Assembly: GCA_029817715.1 (NCBI GenBank)
Contig: JARUPY010000606.1
Location: forward strand, 2,356,001-2,420,000
Reading direction: 5' to 3'
Source of the DNA: Melastoma dodecandrum
Lineage: Eukaryota > Streptophyta > Magnoliopsida > Myrtales > Melastomataceae
Length of the DNA stretch: 64,000 nucleotides
In this document: piece by piece, positions 35,158 to 47,800 of the stretch
Layout of the letters: every line of letters starts with the position of its first letter
Numbering within the stretch: the stretch's first letter is position 1
Made by a program: the position numbers and the translations under genes
Notes under the pieces: generated by a model
What the model saw: only the letters and a program-made list of their open reading frames with translations
Told to the model about the DNA's origin: nothing
Database searches by the model: none

Positions 35158-38100
35158 TTATGTTTTACCTCGACCAATACTATCCTGTAACAAACATACT
35201 GGACTAGCCTCCCTGTGTTTCTGCACTCCCTGCAGACTAGCCTCCTCCGAATCATTATTCACCATCATACTGGGTTTGTGGGAAACAGTGAGTTTACTGC
35301 GGAAAGACAGAAACTTGTGGGTTGGAATCACTTTAGTCAGAGGATCCGCAACTTGATCTTCAGAGGCAACATGTAGAATTTGAATCTTCCCACCCATAAC
35401 TTTTCCTCTGATGAAGTGAAAGTCAATCTCAACGTGTTTCGTCCGAGCATGAAGGATGGGATTGGCTGCCAAGTATATGGAGCTCAGATTGTCACAATAG
35501 ATAACCGGTGCCCCAGTGACCGGAACAGTTAACTCTTCCAATAAACGTTGCACCCACATCACTTCAGCTACACCATCGGCCAGGCTCCGGAACTCAGCCT
35601 CCGTACTGGATCGCGACACAACTTTCTGCTTATGAGACGCCCATGAGATCAGATTGGAACCAAGGAATGTGCAATAACCACTCGTGCTCCGTCGATCATC
35701 CGGGCAACTCGCCCAATCTGCGTCTGTGAAGCACGATATGTCAAGAGCCTGTCCTGCTGTAAAAGTCAAGCCAAAAGAAGTAGAACCCTTCAAATATCTC
35801 AGGATTCACTTCACTGCTTGAAGATGAGTAGATGTAGGTTGGCTGAGAAACTGACAGGCTTTGTTGACTGAAAAACTAATATATGGCCGAGTATTCGTAC
35901 AATACTAAAGTGCCCCAACTAAGCTGCGATAATAAGTGGGATCTGGCAGCGTTTCGCCCTCATATTGAGACAATACCCCTGTTGTGGCCATGGGAGTAGC
36001 AATCCCTTTACAAGAAACCATATCGGCCTTCTTCAGTAGATCATTGATATATTTTTCCTGGCACAGATGTAAACTGCCAACCTGCCTTGTAACCTGAAAG
36101 CCTAAGAAGTAAGACAGATTTCCCAGATCTTTCAACGCAAATTGCTCGTGCAGCCGAGGGAGAAGAGCAGAAATGCCAGAAATATTCGACCCTGTGACAA
36201 TTATATCATCCACATAGACGAGGACAATAATCACTCCACCATCTGAGGATTGGACGAACATAGACGCGTCAGCCTTAGAGTTGAGAAAACCCCACTGCAT
36301 AAGACAGTTACTCAGCTTGAGGTACCACTCCCTTGGGCTCTGTTTTAAGCCGTATAGGGCCTTGTGCAGTTTGCACACTGAAGTGGGTGTTTGAGGAACT
36401 TCAAAGCCCGGGGGTTGCTGCATATAGACTACCTCTGTCAAGTCACCGTTGAGAAAAGCATTATGCACATCCAGTTGACGCAACGGCCAATCAAAGTTGA
36501 CGGCTAAGGACAGAACAATGCGTATAGTCTGCATTTTGACCACTGGGCTGAAGGTTTCTTTGAAATCCACACCAGGGGTCTGATGGAAGCCTTTCGCCAC
36601 CAGACGAGCTTTACAACGTTCAAGACTGCCATCACTATGCAGTTTTACCTTAAAAACCCACTTGCACCCTATCACCTTTGGTGCCTGAGACCGAGGAACT
36701 AAAGACCAGGTATTGTTCAGCTCCAGAGCCTTGAGTTCAGCCTGCATTGCGTCTCTCCATACGGGTACTTGAAGAGCCTCAAGTAATGAGGATGGTTCAG
36801 CTGGAACAGTACAGGTTGGTGCAGGAACTGGGAATCGGTGGGAATGGTTGTTTGTAGTAGTAAAGTAGGCTTTTGGTTTGAAGATGCCTGACTTGGATCG
36901 AGTGATCATGGAATGTGTATTTCCACCTCTTAGGACCTCTGTGACAGGTGCAGCATCTAGTGTAGTAGGAATAGGAGAACTGGACTGTGGAGGAAGAGGT
37001 TGAGAAGGAGAGGAAGATAGAGAGGAAGGAAGAGGCGATGGATGAGGGAGTGGCGAAGCTGGTGATGGATGCGGTAAAATATTAACTGGGTGCAGCGAAG
37101 ATGTGTTGACTGGATGTGATGTAGGAACTGGACCCACTGGATAAAGGAAACAAGGAGTATATGACAGTACTTGTGAAGGAGTAGTGGAGCTAGGCGCTGT
37201 CGATTGAATCTGCTGGAAAGGAAAAAGTGTTTCGTTGAACAAAACATCTCTGGAGACATAGAGACGACCTGTTCGTGGATTCAGGCAAATATAGCCTTTG
37301 TGAAAGGCACTGCGACCCAGATAAACACAAGATACGGAATGGGGTTCTAGTTTATGTGTGTTATACGGTCTGACATATGGGAAACAGAGGCATCCAAACA
37401 CTCTGAGGGATGAATAATCAGGTTGACAGCCATGGAGTAGAGAGGTAGGAGATTTAAAGTTTAGGAGTTTGGACGGTAGCATATTAATGACAGAAACAGC
37501 CTCATGAAAAGCATATACCCAATAGTGAGATGGTAGAGCCGCATGAGTTAGCAGCGTCATACCCACTTCAACGACATGGCGATTTTTGCGCTCTACTCGC
37601 CCATTCTGTTGGGGAGTATGAGGACAGGACACCTGATGCACGATACCATGTTGAAGAAGATAGGATTGAAGCGGCCTAAACTCCCCACCCCAATCAGAGC
37701 GGACAGTGCCTATGGAGGCGTTGAATTGATTGGAAATAAGCTTATGAAATTGCTGGAAAGCGGATAAGGCCTGTGATTTGGAATGAAGGAAGTAAACCCA
37801 TGTAAATCGAGTTGCATCATCGATGAGCAGCATAAAGAACCTATCACCAGTAACGGAGGGGATAGGAGAAGGACCCCATAAGTCAGTGTGAAGTAATTGG
37901 AAGTGTTTTGTAGCACGAGATGAAGAAAGAGGAAATGGCAGCCTGTGATGCTTACTCAATGCGCAAGATTGACAGAAAAAGTGTTTGTTTCCACTGTTTG
38001 ACAGAGTACATGACTGTAAGACACGATGTAAAATATCTGGACTAGGATGACCTAATCTCGAATGCCAAGTGACTCTATCGGCAGAGGGAGTTCTTGTGAC

Positions 38101-38586
38101 GGAGTAAGCAGAAGGCGCGGAGAAGGAGCAGCACAGAGGAGTTGAGTCAATACTGAGATGTGGATTCAGATGGGAGGGAAGTTTGTAGAGACCGTTCTCC
38201 ATCTGCCCCCGAAGAAGAATGCGATTGCTGATGTTGTCCTTGACAGAGAAAGAATGGGAAGTGAATTCAACAGTCACATCATTGTCAAGACACAATTTTG
38301 AGATGCTGACAAGTTTCTTAGACAAAGTAGGAGTATGTAGGACATTTTGTAATCTGAGTGAACCAGAAGGAGTGGGCAAAGTGGTATGACCAGTATGAAG
38401 TATATTAGCTGATTTCCCTGTTCCTACTACGACCGATGACATACCTGTATAGAGAGACACATTTTGGAGGTCCGCAGAGGTTGGAGTGATGTGATGTGTG
38501 GCACCCGAGTTCATTAGCCAGGCATCTGAGGTTGATTGTTTTGCTGGTTCAGGAACCGGGTAGAGAGAGAAGGATGAAGGTGGCAT
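35158..38586 (-). pseudogene. copia pol with two internal stops and altered protease site
   Basis: Domains in order: protease (WLMNSGATHHIT, Asn where the family has the catalytic Asp), GAG-pre-integrase (HSRLGHPS), integrase core with the DD35E residues (TDLWGP, SDWGGEF, and the Glu in NGRVERKNR), reverse transcriptase (WVFKVK, VAKGFHQ, and YVDD at the catalytic site) and RNase H (FTDADWASC, STEAE, and YCDN). TAG at 35905-35907 and TGA at 35806-35808 lie in the same frame 33 codons apart, between reverse transcriptase and RNase H. All three lesions could be single C-to-T or G-to-A transitions. Confidence 0.92.
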
Positions 38587-38769
38587 CTGTGGTTGTGGAA
38601 ATGCTGATGGTTGAAGGTACGAAGGATTTGTGGGCTGATATGAGTGTGGGAACTGTGGAGGATATGTGGTCTGATAGTGGGGTGAGGGAAAATAGGAAGG
38701 ATGAGGCGAAGGGTAGAGGGTGGTGGAAAAGGCTTGCGGTGAGGACTAGAAAGAGGTATTTAGCCTGTG

Positions 38770-39752
38770 GTAACAGTTAACTGCGGTGTGGCCAAGTTTT
38801 TGACAAATTTGGCACCTGGGTTTTGGCTTTCCAAAGCTTCGAGGATAGGCATTTGGTCGAAAGGAAGGAGTAGTGGAGCTGTAAGATCTGGGCGGAGGGC
38901 GGCCTAATAAACCAGGTTGAGACGGGACAAGGGAATTATGAAAGTTGGACAGAGCAGGTGTTTGAGAAGCTGGTTTCGGAGGCTGATCAGTACGAGTATG
39001 GAGAGAGGAAAGCTATACCTGAGGAACGTAGCTGTCCAATCCCTGTCTCCGCTCCAGTCGCATCTCGAAATTCACCAACAAATTCTGGACTTCGTCGATG
39101 CTGGGCTGATCAACTCTGTATAGACTGCAGTGACGACGGCATCATATTCGGCAGGAAGGCCTTCCAACATATACCAGATGTAGTCGCTGTACTTGACCGG
39201 TTCACCAACTGCACCCAACTGGTCCGACAGTGACTTCAGGCTGCTGAGATACTGCTGCATCGACCGTCCCTCCTTCTTAAGTTGCTGCATCTGTGTCCTT
39301 AAATTAATAATCCGGGTTGTGGACGTCGATTCATAACGGTTCTTTAGAACTTCCCAGACCTCCCTTGATGTTTTGCAGTAAACAACCTGACTTAGAGGTT
39401 CAGGGGTGAGTGCAGAAAATAAAAGACTCATCACCATCTTGTCGTTTCGTTGCCACCCTCGATAATCCGGGTTTGGAAGGAGCCCAGCGTCATCAGTGTA
39501 TTGAGGTGGTGGCTGGGTTTGCCCAAAGATGAACTCCTCCAAGCCCCCTGCTATCACTGCTGCAGTAAGTTGTCCTTTCCACAGAGGATAGTTGTTGCTA
39601 TCCAATTTCACCATCGAAGAAAAAATTCCAGGCGGAATCTGCATCTGAGCACTGTACCCAGCAAGACCCTGCTCCGAGATGCTCGAACCTGGAGTTTGTT
39701 GCTGTCCAGAATTAAAGAAGGAAGTAGGCTGCGGTGGGGTTTGATTCTCCAT
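38770..39752 (-). pseudogene. copia gag, frameshifted
   Basis: It opens at 39752 with a glutamine/proline-rich leader, then a retrotransposon-gag domain with the conserved WKGQL region near residue 58 and a helical core (about residues 80-205). At about 39118 the frame shifts: the expected continuation through the end of the gag core lies in another frame. Further on, a CX2CX4HX4C zinc knuckle (CQICQKLGHTAVNC) is visible near 38771-38816, close to pol. The gag product would therefore be truncated. Confidence 0.85.
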
Positions 39753-39791
39753 CTGTGTTTCTTATGTTTAGCGTGGTTTGGCCTTCAAAGA

Positions 39792-39804
39792 GGCTCTGAT
39801 ACCA
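39792..39804 (-). other. copia primer-binding site (tRNA-Met)
   Basis: On the minus strand TGGTATCAGAGCC directly abuts the 5' LTR, the typical copia arrangement. Confidence 0.9.
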
Positions 39805-40185
39805 TGAAGAAGGGTAAGCAAAGAAGAAGAAGAAGAAGAAGTTGGGACCAGAAAATGTTGCAGAGATTTCAGCTTGGAAGGAAGACGAAGAAGAAGAGGA
39901 AGGAGAAGAAGAAAAAGAAGAAGAAGAAGAAGAAGGCAGCCAACAGAATGATTCTCATTATATTCCTCACTGTTACACTGAATAACATATATAGAGGATA
40001 GACAACAAAACGGAGAAACCAATTCTGCACATGCACGCTGCAGTACAGGTTGTTACAACCATTAACATGATAGGATTAAAATATCAGCTTTCTGATGTGG
40101 CTCATTGTATCGAGTTCATGGGCTTAACCATCTCCATTTTGTTCAGCCTGGTCTTGCTCGGCCCACTCTTCTTCTTGCTTCAACA
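39805..40185 (-). repeat. 5' LTR of the copia element
   Basis: 381 bp. It pairs with 34725-35105. It holds GAA-repeat tracts near the inner end. On the minus strand it reads TGTTGAAGCAAG at the outer edge. It is followed outward by the target copy AAACT. Confidence 0.93.
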
Positions 40186-40190
40186 AAACT

Positions 40191-41090
40191 CAACCAAGGT
40201 CGACCACCAAGACAGTGCTCAGCCCAACATCGCGGCTTCCATTGGCAGGACACGATAGCAGGAATGCCTCCTCCAGTCCCGGCAATCACCAGCAGTGAGT
40301 CCATCCAATTCCGGGTGCTGTCATAAGATTATTTAGGCCACAAAAAGAACAGAGGTAGAGAAACCGCCCAATGAATGGAACTCGGAAAGAACAGAGAACA
40401 ACAAACACAGAAAAGAGATCGTCAGGCTCCAGGTTCAGCCAAAGCCTCTTCAACTCATTTATCTCACCGTGCAGGGAATGCCAAGCCAGCAATCCATCAG
40501 TAAAGAAGCCGAAGAAGGCGAACAAAGAGAGGTCATATTAAACTTAATCTCTTCTGTTTGACGCATGACTACCTCTAGGATTTGGATTTTGCAGCAATTA
40601 ATACAAGCAATTCATTTCAGTCACCTTTCTTATGTCCTCCGGGGAGCCCATCAGCTTTCACCTAACAGATCCCAAACGGATTCATATTCAATGAAATAAA
40701 ACAACGTACGATCGAAATTCTCTCATATCACTCGCTCGGGAGTCGAACTCCAAGAACTACAGATGATTCTGTATGAAACTACTACAGCGAATGACGCACA
40801 GATGCGTTGCACCAATCACACCATCGACTAGTCTGCAACTCGATCAACGACGATTAACCTTTCCAGGAATCCGGAGTTCGCTTTCCAACCAATTCCATGG
40901 ACCAATTTGTCAATTACCAAAGGGGCACGAACAAAACAAACTACCCTCCTTGCTCGTCCGCCGTGACCTCCACATCGACCACCTCCGCCGCTTCTCCTTC
41001 CCTCCTAGATCGACGATGATCTCCCGCTCCGCCTTAACCACTTCCCCTCCGACGAAACTCCCGGCAGCCTTTAATTCGTACGATCTTTCT
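40191..41090. other. gene-free strip between copia and hAT insertions
   Basis: It includes the small continuation of the interrupted host frame (to 40258) and an open 106-codon plus-strand frame at 40773-41093 of no recognisable family. The last 200 bp are GC-rich and could belong to the 5' end of a gene now split by the hAT element, but no domain supports this. Confidence 0.4.
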
Positions 41091-44000
41091 TAGGGGTGAG
41101 CATTCGGACCGGACTCGGATTCCGATTCCGAATTTTGTCCGAGTCCGAAATTCCGAATTCTAATATTTATAGTCCGAGTCCGATTCCGAATTTGAAAAAT
41201 TCCGAACTTCCGAAATTTCAATCTTCAATCCAAAACTATCCATTTCTAACTCTTCAAAAACTATTTTAAAATTTCATGTCCACATAGGATTAAGAAAAAT
41301 TCTCATTACATAACGATAATAATTGTAAATTTAGATAAAAAAAAGGAGCAAGGGATATGCCCATCTTCTATAAATCTTCATTCTTGAATACTTTTGGTAT
41401 TATGTCATCAAACTTAATTTGAATGAAGATTTAAGTTAGACATCTTTTCAAAATCTACAATTCAAATTAAGTTAGTCAAAAAAATAATACCAAAAGTCTA
41501 AAACTATAACTTTTGACAAAACATACTAAAAATATGAACATTACCATCTTCGAGTTTTTCAATATCGTCTGTATCTTCTTCAATATCAATAGGTGAATAA
41601 GAATCTCAAAGCCAATCTTGAGTGCATAAGAGTGATTCCACAATTCTAGGAGATAATGAACTTCGAAATGAATCAAGCACTCGACCTCCGGTACTAAATG
41701 AAGACTCTGAAGCAACAATAGATATAGGAATTGATAAAATATCACGAGCCATTCGGCCGAGAATGGGAAGTCTATAACTCAACACTTTCCACCATGCTAA
41801 AATGTCAAATGACTCGATATCATCCTCCAGGTCCTCAGCTAAATACTTATCCAACTCTGACTTGTTACTTTAACCATCTATTTGCTCCGCCTTCTTGAAA
41901 CGATTCCTTCTTCGTCTTATCATATTCTCATCATCGTCATCATCGTCATCATCAACATCATTAACACCTCCTAATGTCACGACTTGAGAAGGAGATGATG
42001 CAAACTTGCATTTATAATCATTATACAATTCGTAAAGTGCACTCTTCACATTTTCAAATACTTGTTCACCTTTTTCAGCTTCATACATATCTATCAAAGT
42101 AAATCTCAAGAACTTTAACTTTTGTCTTGGGTCAAGAGCTACTGCAAAGTATAACAACATGTTCATTTTTCCAGATACACCCCAATATTTGTCATACTTT
42201 GCTGCCATTTGTGATGCCATCATAGACAAATCTATATCACCACTCTCCTTCCATTTTCTAAAAAGAGCTTGAAGATTTGCAATATCATGAAAGAAAGAAT
42301 GAGCACTTACAGATTTTGATCCAGAAACCTTCAAAGTCAAGTTGTAAAATCTCTTCAGAATATTTACCAACCTTTTCACAATCTCCCAATCCTCATGAGT
42401 AGGCAACACTTCACTTCCATCATCATCTCTTAGATCAAATTTCATCAAACGATCCAATTGTTCATATTTCACAAAAGCCTTTTGTAGCTTTTGAGCTGCA
42501 TCCAACATCTTGTAAGTAGAGTTCCATCTAGTGGGTACATCCAAACTCAACCAACCTTTATAAGTGACATCTTCCATACTCACTGCTTTTTTGAATAAAG
42601 CATATCGACCACATGAATTTTTAATGTACTTAACAACAGCTCGAACTCTTCTAATGGCATCAAATACACCATGCATACTCATGCCATCGGTAACAATGAG
42701 ATTTAATATGTGAGCAACACATCTCATGTGAATGTACTTTCCTTTTAACATAAGCTTGCTCTTATGCTTTTCTCTCAAATAATTCACAGCAACTTCATTA
42801 GCACTTGCATTATCCATCGTCACTACGAACAACTTATCAATCCCCCAGTCACGTAAACATATCTCCAAAGCCTCCCCAATATCATTTCCTTTATGAGAAA
42901 AGATAGGAACAAAGCTCAACAACTTCTTTTGGAGATTCCAATCATCATCAATATAATGAGCTGTCATGCACATGTAGTTTATCTTTTGAATTGAAGTCCA
43001 CGTATCAGTAGTGATGGAAACAGATTGAGAAGACTTCCTAAAATATGCTTGTAACTTCGCTTTCTCGTTGGTAAACATCTGAAAACAATCTCGCTGAATG
43101 GTCCAACGAGATGGAATGCGAAACTTCGGGCATGCAACTTCCATGAACGATTTAAATCCTAAACCCTGACAAATTTGAACGGCAATTCATCCAATATTAT
43201 CATCTTAACTAAAGCTTTTCTTACGGCCTCAGAATCAAACTTGTAAGTACCTAAAAGTCTCTCACTAGTTGCAGAGCTCAAACCAATCAATTCTAGTTAC
43301 TTATCATCCGAAGAAGCCTTACCTCGACAACTATTCAAATGATTCTTCAATGGGGCAGTTCCATTTTGCGACCCTGCTCGAATTTCCTTTTGACAATTGT
43401 GGCACCTTGCTATGACTTGACCATCTTTAAAATATCTGTCGAAATGCTTCCAATGTACTGATCTTGGCTGCATTGATTTTCTCTTTTTTGTAGCAGAACT
43501 TCCAGAAGCAATTGACTCAATAGGAGTGTCGACCATGTCCGCATCATTTTGTGAAGAAACATTCGTTGTCTCCATTACTAAATCCTAAAACATAAAATAA
43601 ACATGAATGTAGATTAGAAATCAAGTTTGAGCTTTAAACTTGCATAGCTATTACTGTTATAACTAGAAAATATATATAACCACACCAAATCAGTAAACAA
43701 CATGAAATGTGCAATTCCTGTTGAAATCACTCATTGGCCTATCAAAATCAATCCACTGGTGGAAGAAATTTGACATGTGAAATGCTGGGTCCCCCAGAAA
43801 AAACATTGCCGAAGTCCCCCAAAGTGATTTACTATTTATTTTCCTTTGTGGGTCTGCTGTGTCTCGGCCAAAGTCCCGAAGTCCTCCTTTACACACACTC
43901 CCCTGTGCCTCACTTGTCGTCTTTCTTCCCTCACAATGCGTGTGTCCTTTTTCCTGACAATGAATAAAGGACTTTCGTTTGAAATATTAAAAAACAACCC

Positions 44001-44498
44001 CCTCCTGCCCAAACAAAACCCAGAATCCCCACCGAGAAACACCCAGAATCAATTATAAAAAAAAAAGAAACACCCAGAATCAACGTGAATTACCCAACAC
44101 CTCGTACTTTCTCTCCGAGGTCGGCCCCGCTTCTAGTCCTCGTTGAACAATGCGAACGGATGTGAAGGAACATCAAGATGCAAATAATGCTCCGAGATTT
44201 ACGGTGCCCTAACCCAAATCAGAAAGAAGACTATTGGAACAGGAAGGATGCGAGGAAGGAACGATGGGTGTTGGAAAATAAATTACAAATGGGCCTGGGC
44301 TTTTTTTTTTAATATTTTTCGGATATTCGGATATCCGAATTTTGTTTATTGAAATCCGAAATCCGAATCCGAATCCGAATCCGAGTTTGGAATAAATCCG
44401 AATCCGAGTCCGAAATTAAAAAATTCCGAATCCGAGTCCGAAAAAAAATTCGGATATACGACTCGGACATCGGAAATCGGAAGTTTTGCTCACTCCTA
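41091..44498 (-). mobile_element. complete hAT DNA transposon, transposase broken
   Basis: 3408 bp, bounded by inverted terminal repeats TAGGGGTGAGCA (left) and TAGGAGTGAGCA (right, reverse complement). The target duplication ATCTTTCT is exact at 41083-41090 and 44499-44506; 8 bp is the hAT size. Both ends carry dense subterminal TCCGA/TCGGA arrays. The transposase-like coding region lies on the minus strand at 41606-43575 and is interrupted. The right end lies about 345 bp before the start codon of the RLP4-like gene. Confidence 0.95.
41606..43575 (-). pseudogene. hAT transposase (BED finger, RNase H-like core, hAT C-terminal dimerisation), broken
   Basis: An N-terminal BED zinc finger lies at 43297-43575 (CHNCQKE followed by HLNSC). 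A long core at 41870-43144 has the hAT landmarks TTDTWTS, VTMDNASAN and RCVAHILNLI. The C-terminal dimerisation block follows at 41606-41854 (SIPISIVASESSFSTGGRVLD). Lesions are a stop at 43297-43299 in the frame leading into the next block, a one-base frameshift at about 43165-43170, and a stop (TAA) at 41870-41872 in frame with the C-terminal block. It resembles the RICESLEEPER-like branch of plant hAT transposases. Confidence 0.93.
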
Positions 44499-44842
44499 AT
44501 CTTTCTACCAATGTTTTTTGGGCCGTTATCGACGGGGCCCAACTATGTTATGGGCCCCATGGGCCTAAATAGGTCAACGATCTGGTCAACGTACCTCGTG
44601 CGAAACAGTTAAAAAGAGAGGAAAAAGGCATAAAACAGATTAAACTACAACAAAACAAGAATTAACAAGACAAAGAGGAAGAACCCAAAAAGGGGAAAAG
44701 GGAGGCAAGTGGGGAGATGATGTTGCTGACTCATACTCTACAGTGTCCTCACTCTCTCTCTCTCTCACTTGAATGAATGCGAGCCTACTGCTGAACTGTT
44801 TCCGGAAGATTTCTTTCTCACTCGACGACGACGGAGGCGGCG

Positions 44843-47800
44843 ATGAGTATGCGGTGGTGCCTGAAGATGATTCTCGGCGCTTTGGCCTGGCTCCTGAGCT
44901 CGGGAACAGTGCTCTCTCGGCGAGGTGAGGTTCATGCGCCCGATGGTGTGGTGAGGTCGTTGTGGACTTGGATTGGAGGTTTTGCTTGTTTTTTTTTTTT
45001 TTTGTTGAATCTGCGTGTGTTCGATGGAGGACGCTCTGGCCGAATTGAGCTGATTCGTGGTTCTGTGGTTGAGCAGTAGGGGGAGATGAGTTGATTTGAT
45101 TGTGCTCTCGGATGGATGTATGTGGTGTTTTGATTAAGCGAAATTCGTGTTCGGATTTAATGGAGATGATTGAGCGAGAGTTTGAGGAGCTTTGATAGCT
45201 TGATGTGGTAATGATAATGCAGCCATTAGAATATGAACGTTTGTTTGTTATAAGTAACTTAGAGGCGTTTTCCGGCTGAATATGATTGTTTAGGTAGTGC
45301 GTTTGTTGTTTGTACGCTAACAAATTGATGTATGGTTTCTGCAACTAAATAAATTCCTCTGACTACACTCTGAGGGAATATGTTTTGGCTATTGCTTATG
45401 AATTGTTGGTTTTGTAGAGCCTTTTGGCATGCGAATAAGCTGCGGTTCTTGGCTGGATGTGCGCACAACTCCGACGAATACGCTATGGTACAAGGATTTT
45501 GCATATACAGGAGGAATCCCGACAAACGCTACTTCAACGAGCAGCATAAGCCCACCTCTCAAAACTCTGCGTTACTTCCCCCTCTCTGGGGGTCCGGAGA
45601 GCTGTTACAATATAAATAGAGTGCCCAAAGGACGTTACTCAGTTCGAGTGTTCTTCGGACTAGTTGCAAATCCAAACTATGACAGTGAACCTCTGTTTGA
45701 TGTTTCGATTGAGGGCACTCAGGTTCACTCGCTAAGACCTGGGTGGACCATGCTAATGGAGCAAGCATTTGCCGAAGGCATTCTCTTTCTTAAGGATGGA
45801 TCTGCTTCTATTTGCTTCCATAGTACAGGTCATGGTGATCCGGCAGTTCTCTCCATTGAAATTCTGCAAGTAGATGACAATGCGTACTATCTCAGATCTG
45901 ATTCAAGCAATGGACTGATTTTTAGGACAGTCACAAGATTGAACTGTGGCAGAGGGAAGCCAAAATTTGATGAGGATTTTATTGGGAGTCACTGGGGCGG
46001 GGACAGGTTTTGGAATCCTGTTTTGACTTTTGTCCACGGCTCCGACAAACAGGTATCAACCGAAGAAAGCATCAAACAGGCCTCTGTGTCGCCTAATTTC
46101 TATCCAGTGGCCCTGTATCAGTCAGCCCTTGTTGGCACTGATAAACTACCAGAGCTGGAGTATATAATGGATGTTGACCCTAACAGGAACTACTCCATAT
46201 GGCTGCACTTTGCTGAGATCGATCCATCCATAAGAGGGGTAGGGCAAAGGGTTTTTGATATCTCGATAAATGGCAACATTGAATTTAAAGGAGTGGACAT
46301 TGTTAAAATGAGTGGGGACCGACAAGCTGCCCTCGTACTGAACACTACTGTCACCATTGATGGGAGGACGTTAACAATCAGTTTGATTCCTAGAGTTGGA
46401 CATCATGCTTTGATCAATGCCATTGAGGTTTTTGAAATAATTACAGCAGAGGCCAAGACTCTTGTGGATGAAGGTAATTTGCAGCATATCGATATTTCCA
46501 TATCTTTTCTTTATGTATCTAAATAGAATTTACCATAAGAAATTATAGTTGCATCTTGTGCTTTATGCTTCTGCATTATCCGAATTCCTCATTGGATCGT
46601 CTTGTGACTCGTGTTACAAAGAAAGACAATTAACTTGTTATCCGATTTTTTAGTTAGGACTTTACAGAAGTTGAAGAAGTCATTGGCTCTTCCTCAAAGA
46701 CTTGGATGGAATGGTGATCCATGCATTCCCCAACAGCATCCATGGGTTGGAGCTGATTGCCAGTTCGATCCGGTCAAAAGCAAATGGGTCATTGATGGAA
46801 TGTAAGCCTTTAAACCTTACTTGAATTTAATTTTTGTATGCAGGCATTATGAAAGAGAAATGTCTTTTTCTTTTCTAGTGTAGCTGCACTTTTTATGTAA
46901 TTAGTTCGAGAAACTGACACAACAAGAAGCTAGCACGATTAACATTGTGGCACAAAATATGTCATCTTAAATCCAAATTCTTAATGGTGTTGTGCTGGTC
47001 TCATAGCCCGATAGCCACAGGCGTAGAGTCGGTCTTATCTACTTCAATAGGGAAGGTTTTTATGGAAGTATTGGGCAACCCAGTATACCTGATTAATGGT
47101 ATTACTATGTCTCGAATTTTGAAGTTTTCTATCTGCTATCCATGTTTCAGAAGTCTCGACAACCAGGGTCTGAGAGGTTCCCTACCGAAGGAAATCTCAA
47201 AACTGAGTCATCTTCAGAGCTTGTAAGTGGTATTACGGATGTCCGAGTTACTTTCTAACACAATTATTTATCGCATCATTTGAGTATTGTTTGTCAAGCA
47301 GCAGAAATAGCATTCAAGGGCATGTTTAATCATCTGTAGAAACTTAAGCGGAAATAGCATTCAAGGGCACATCCCATCATCCCTCGGTTCCATTTCCAGC
47401 CTACAAATCCTGTAAGTAGCATCCATCAAACTAAATATATTTATGTCCTGAATAGACAATGTTATTACTACTGATTGATCCTGGTGGGAAATCCCATGGC
47501 AGGGACCTGTCTTATAATTTCTTCAATGGATCAATCCCTGAGAGCCTCGGACAACTAACATCATTGAGGAGACTGTAAGATCACTCAAATGTGAAAATGT
47601 TTTGAAGGTTTAACCTCGCTAGGAGGATCGATATTCAAGTGACTGTGTATATTATGCAGGAATCTCAATGGAAACTCCTTATCGGGGAAAGTACCGGCAG
47701 AATTAGGAGGAAGGCTTCTTCATCGTGCCAGCTTCAAGTACTTATTTAATGCAACACTTTGAATCTACATCAAACTATCTGGCTTTAATTTCAACACATG

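Larger units (their letters stand above)
34725..40185 (-). mobile_element. complete Ty1/copia LTR retrotransposon with broken coding region
   Basis: Minus strand, 5461 bp. It has two 381-bp LTRs that start TG and end CA on the plus strand, a target duplication AAACT at 34720-34724 and 40186-40190, a tRNA-Met primer-binding site next to the 5' LTR, a purine-rich tract next to the 3' LTR, gag, and pol in copia order (protease, integrase, reverse transcriptase, RNase H). The LTRs differ at 4 bases plus GAA-repeat length. The coding part carries a gag frameshift, a changed protease active-site codon and two in-frame stops. The lineage within copia was not resolved. Confidence 0.95.

Noticed and set aside
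38509..38511. Treating the copia pol as active because its LTRs are young
   Set aside because: The protease Asp-to-Asn change, two stops and the gag frameshift make autonomous activity very unlikely.
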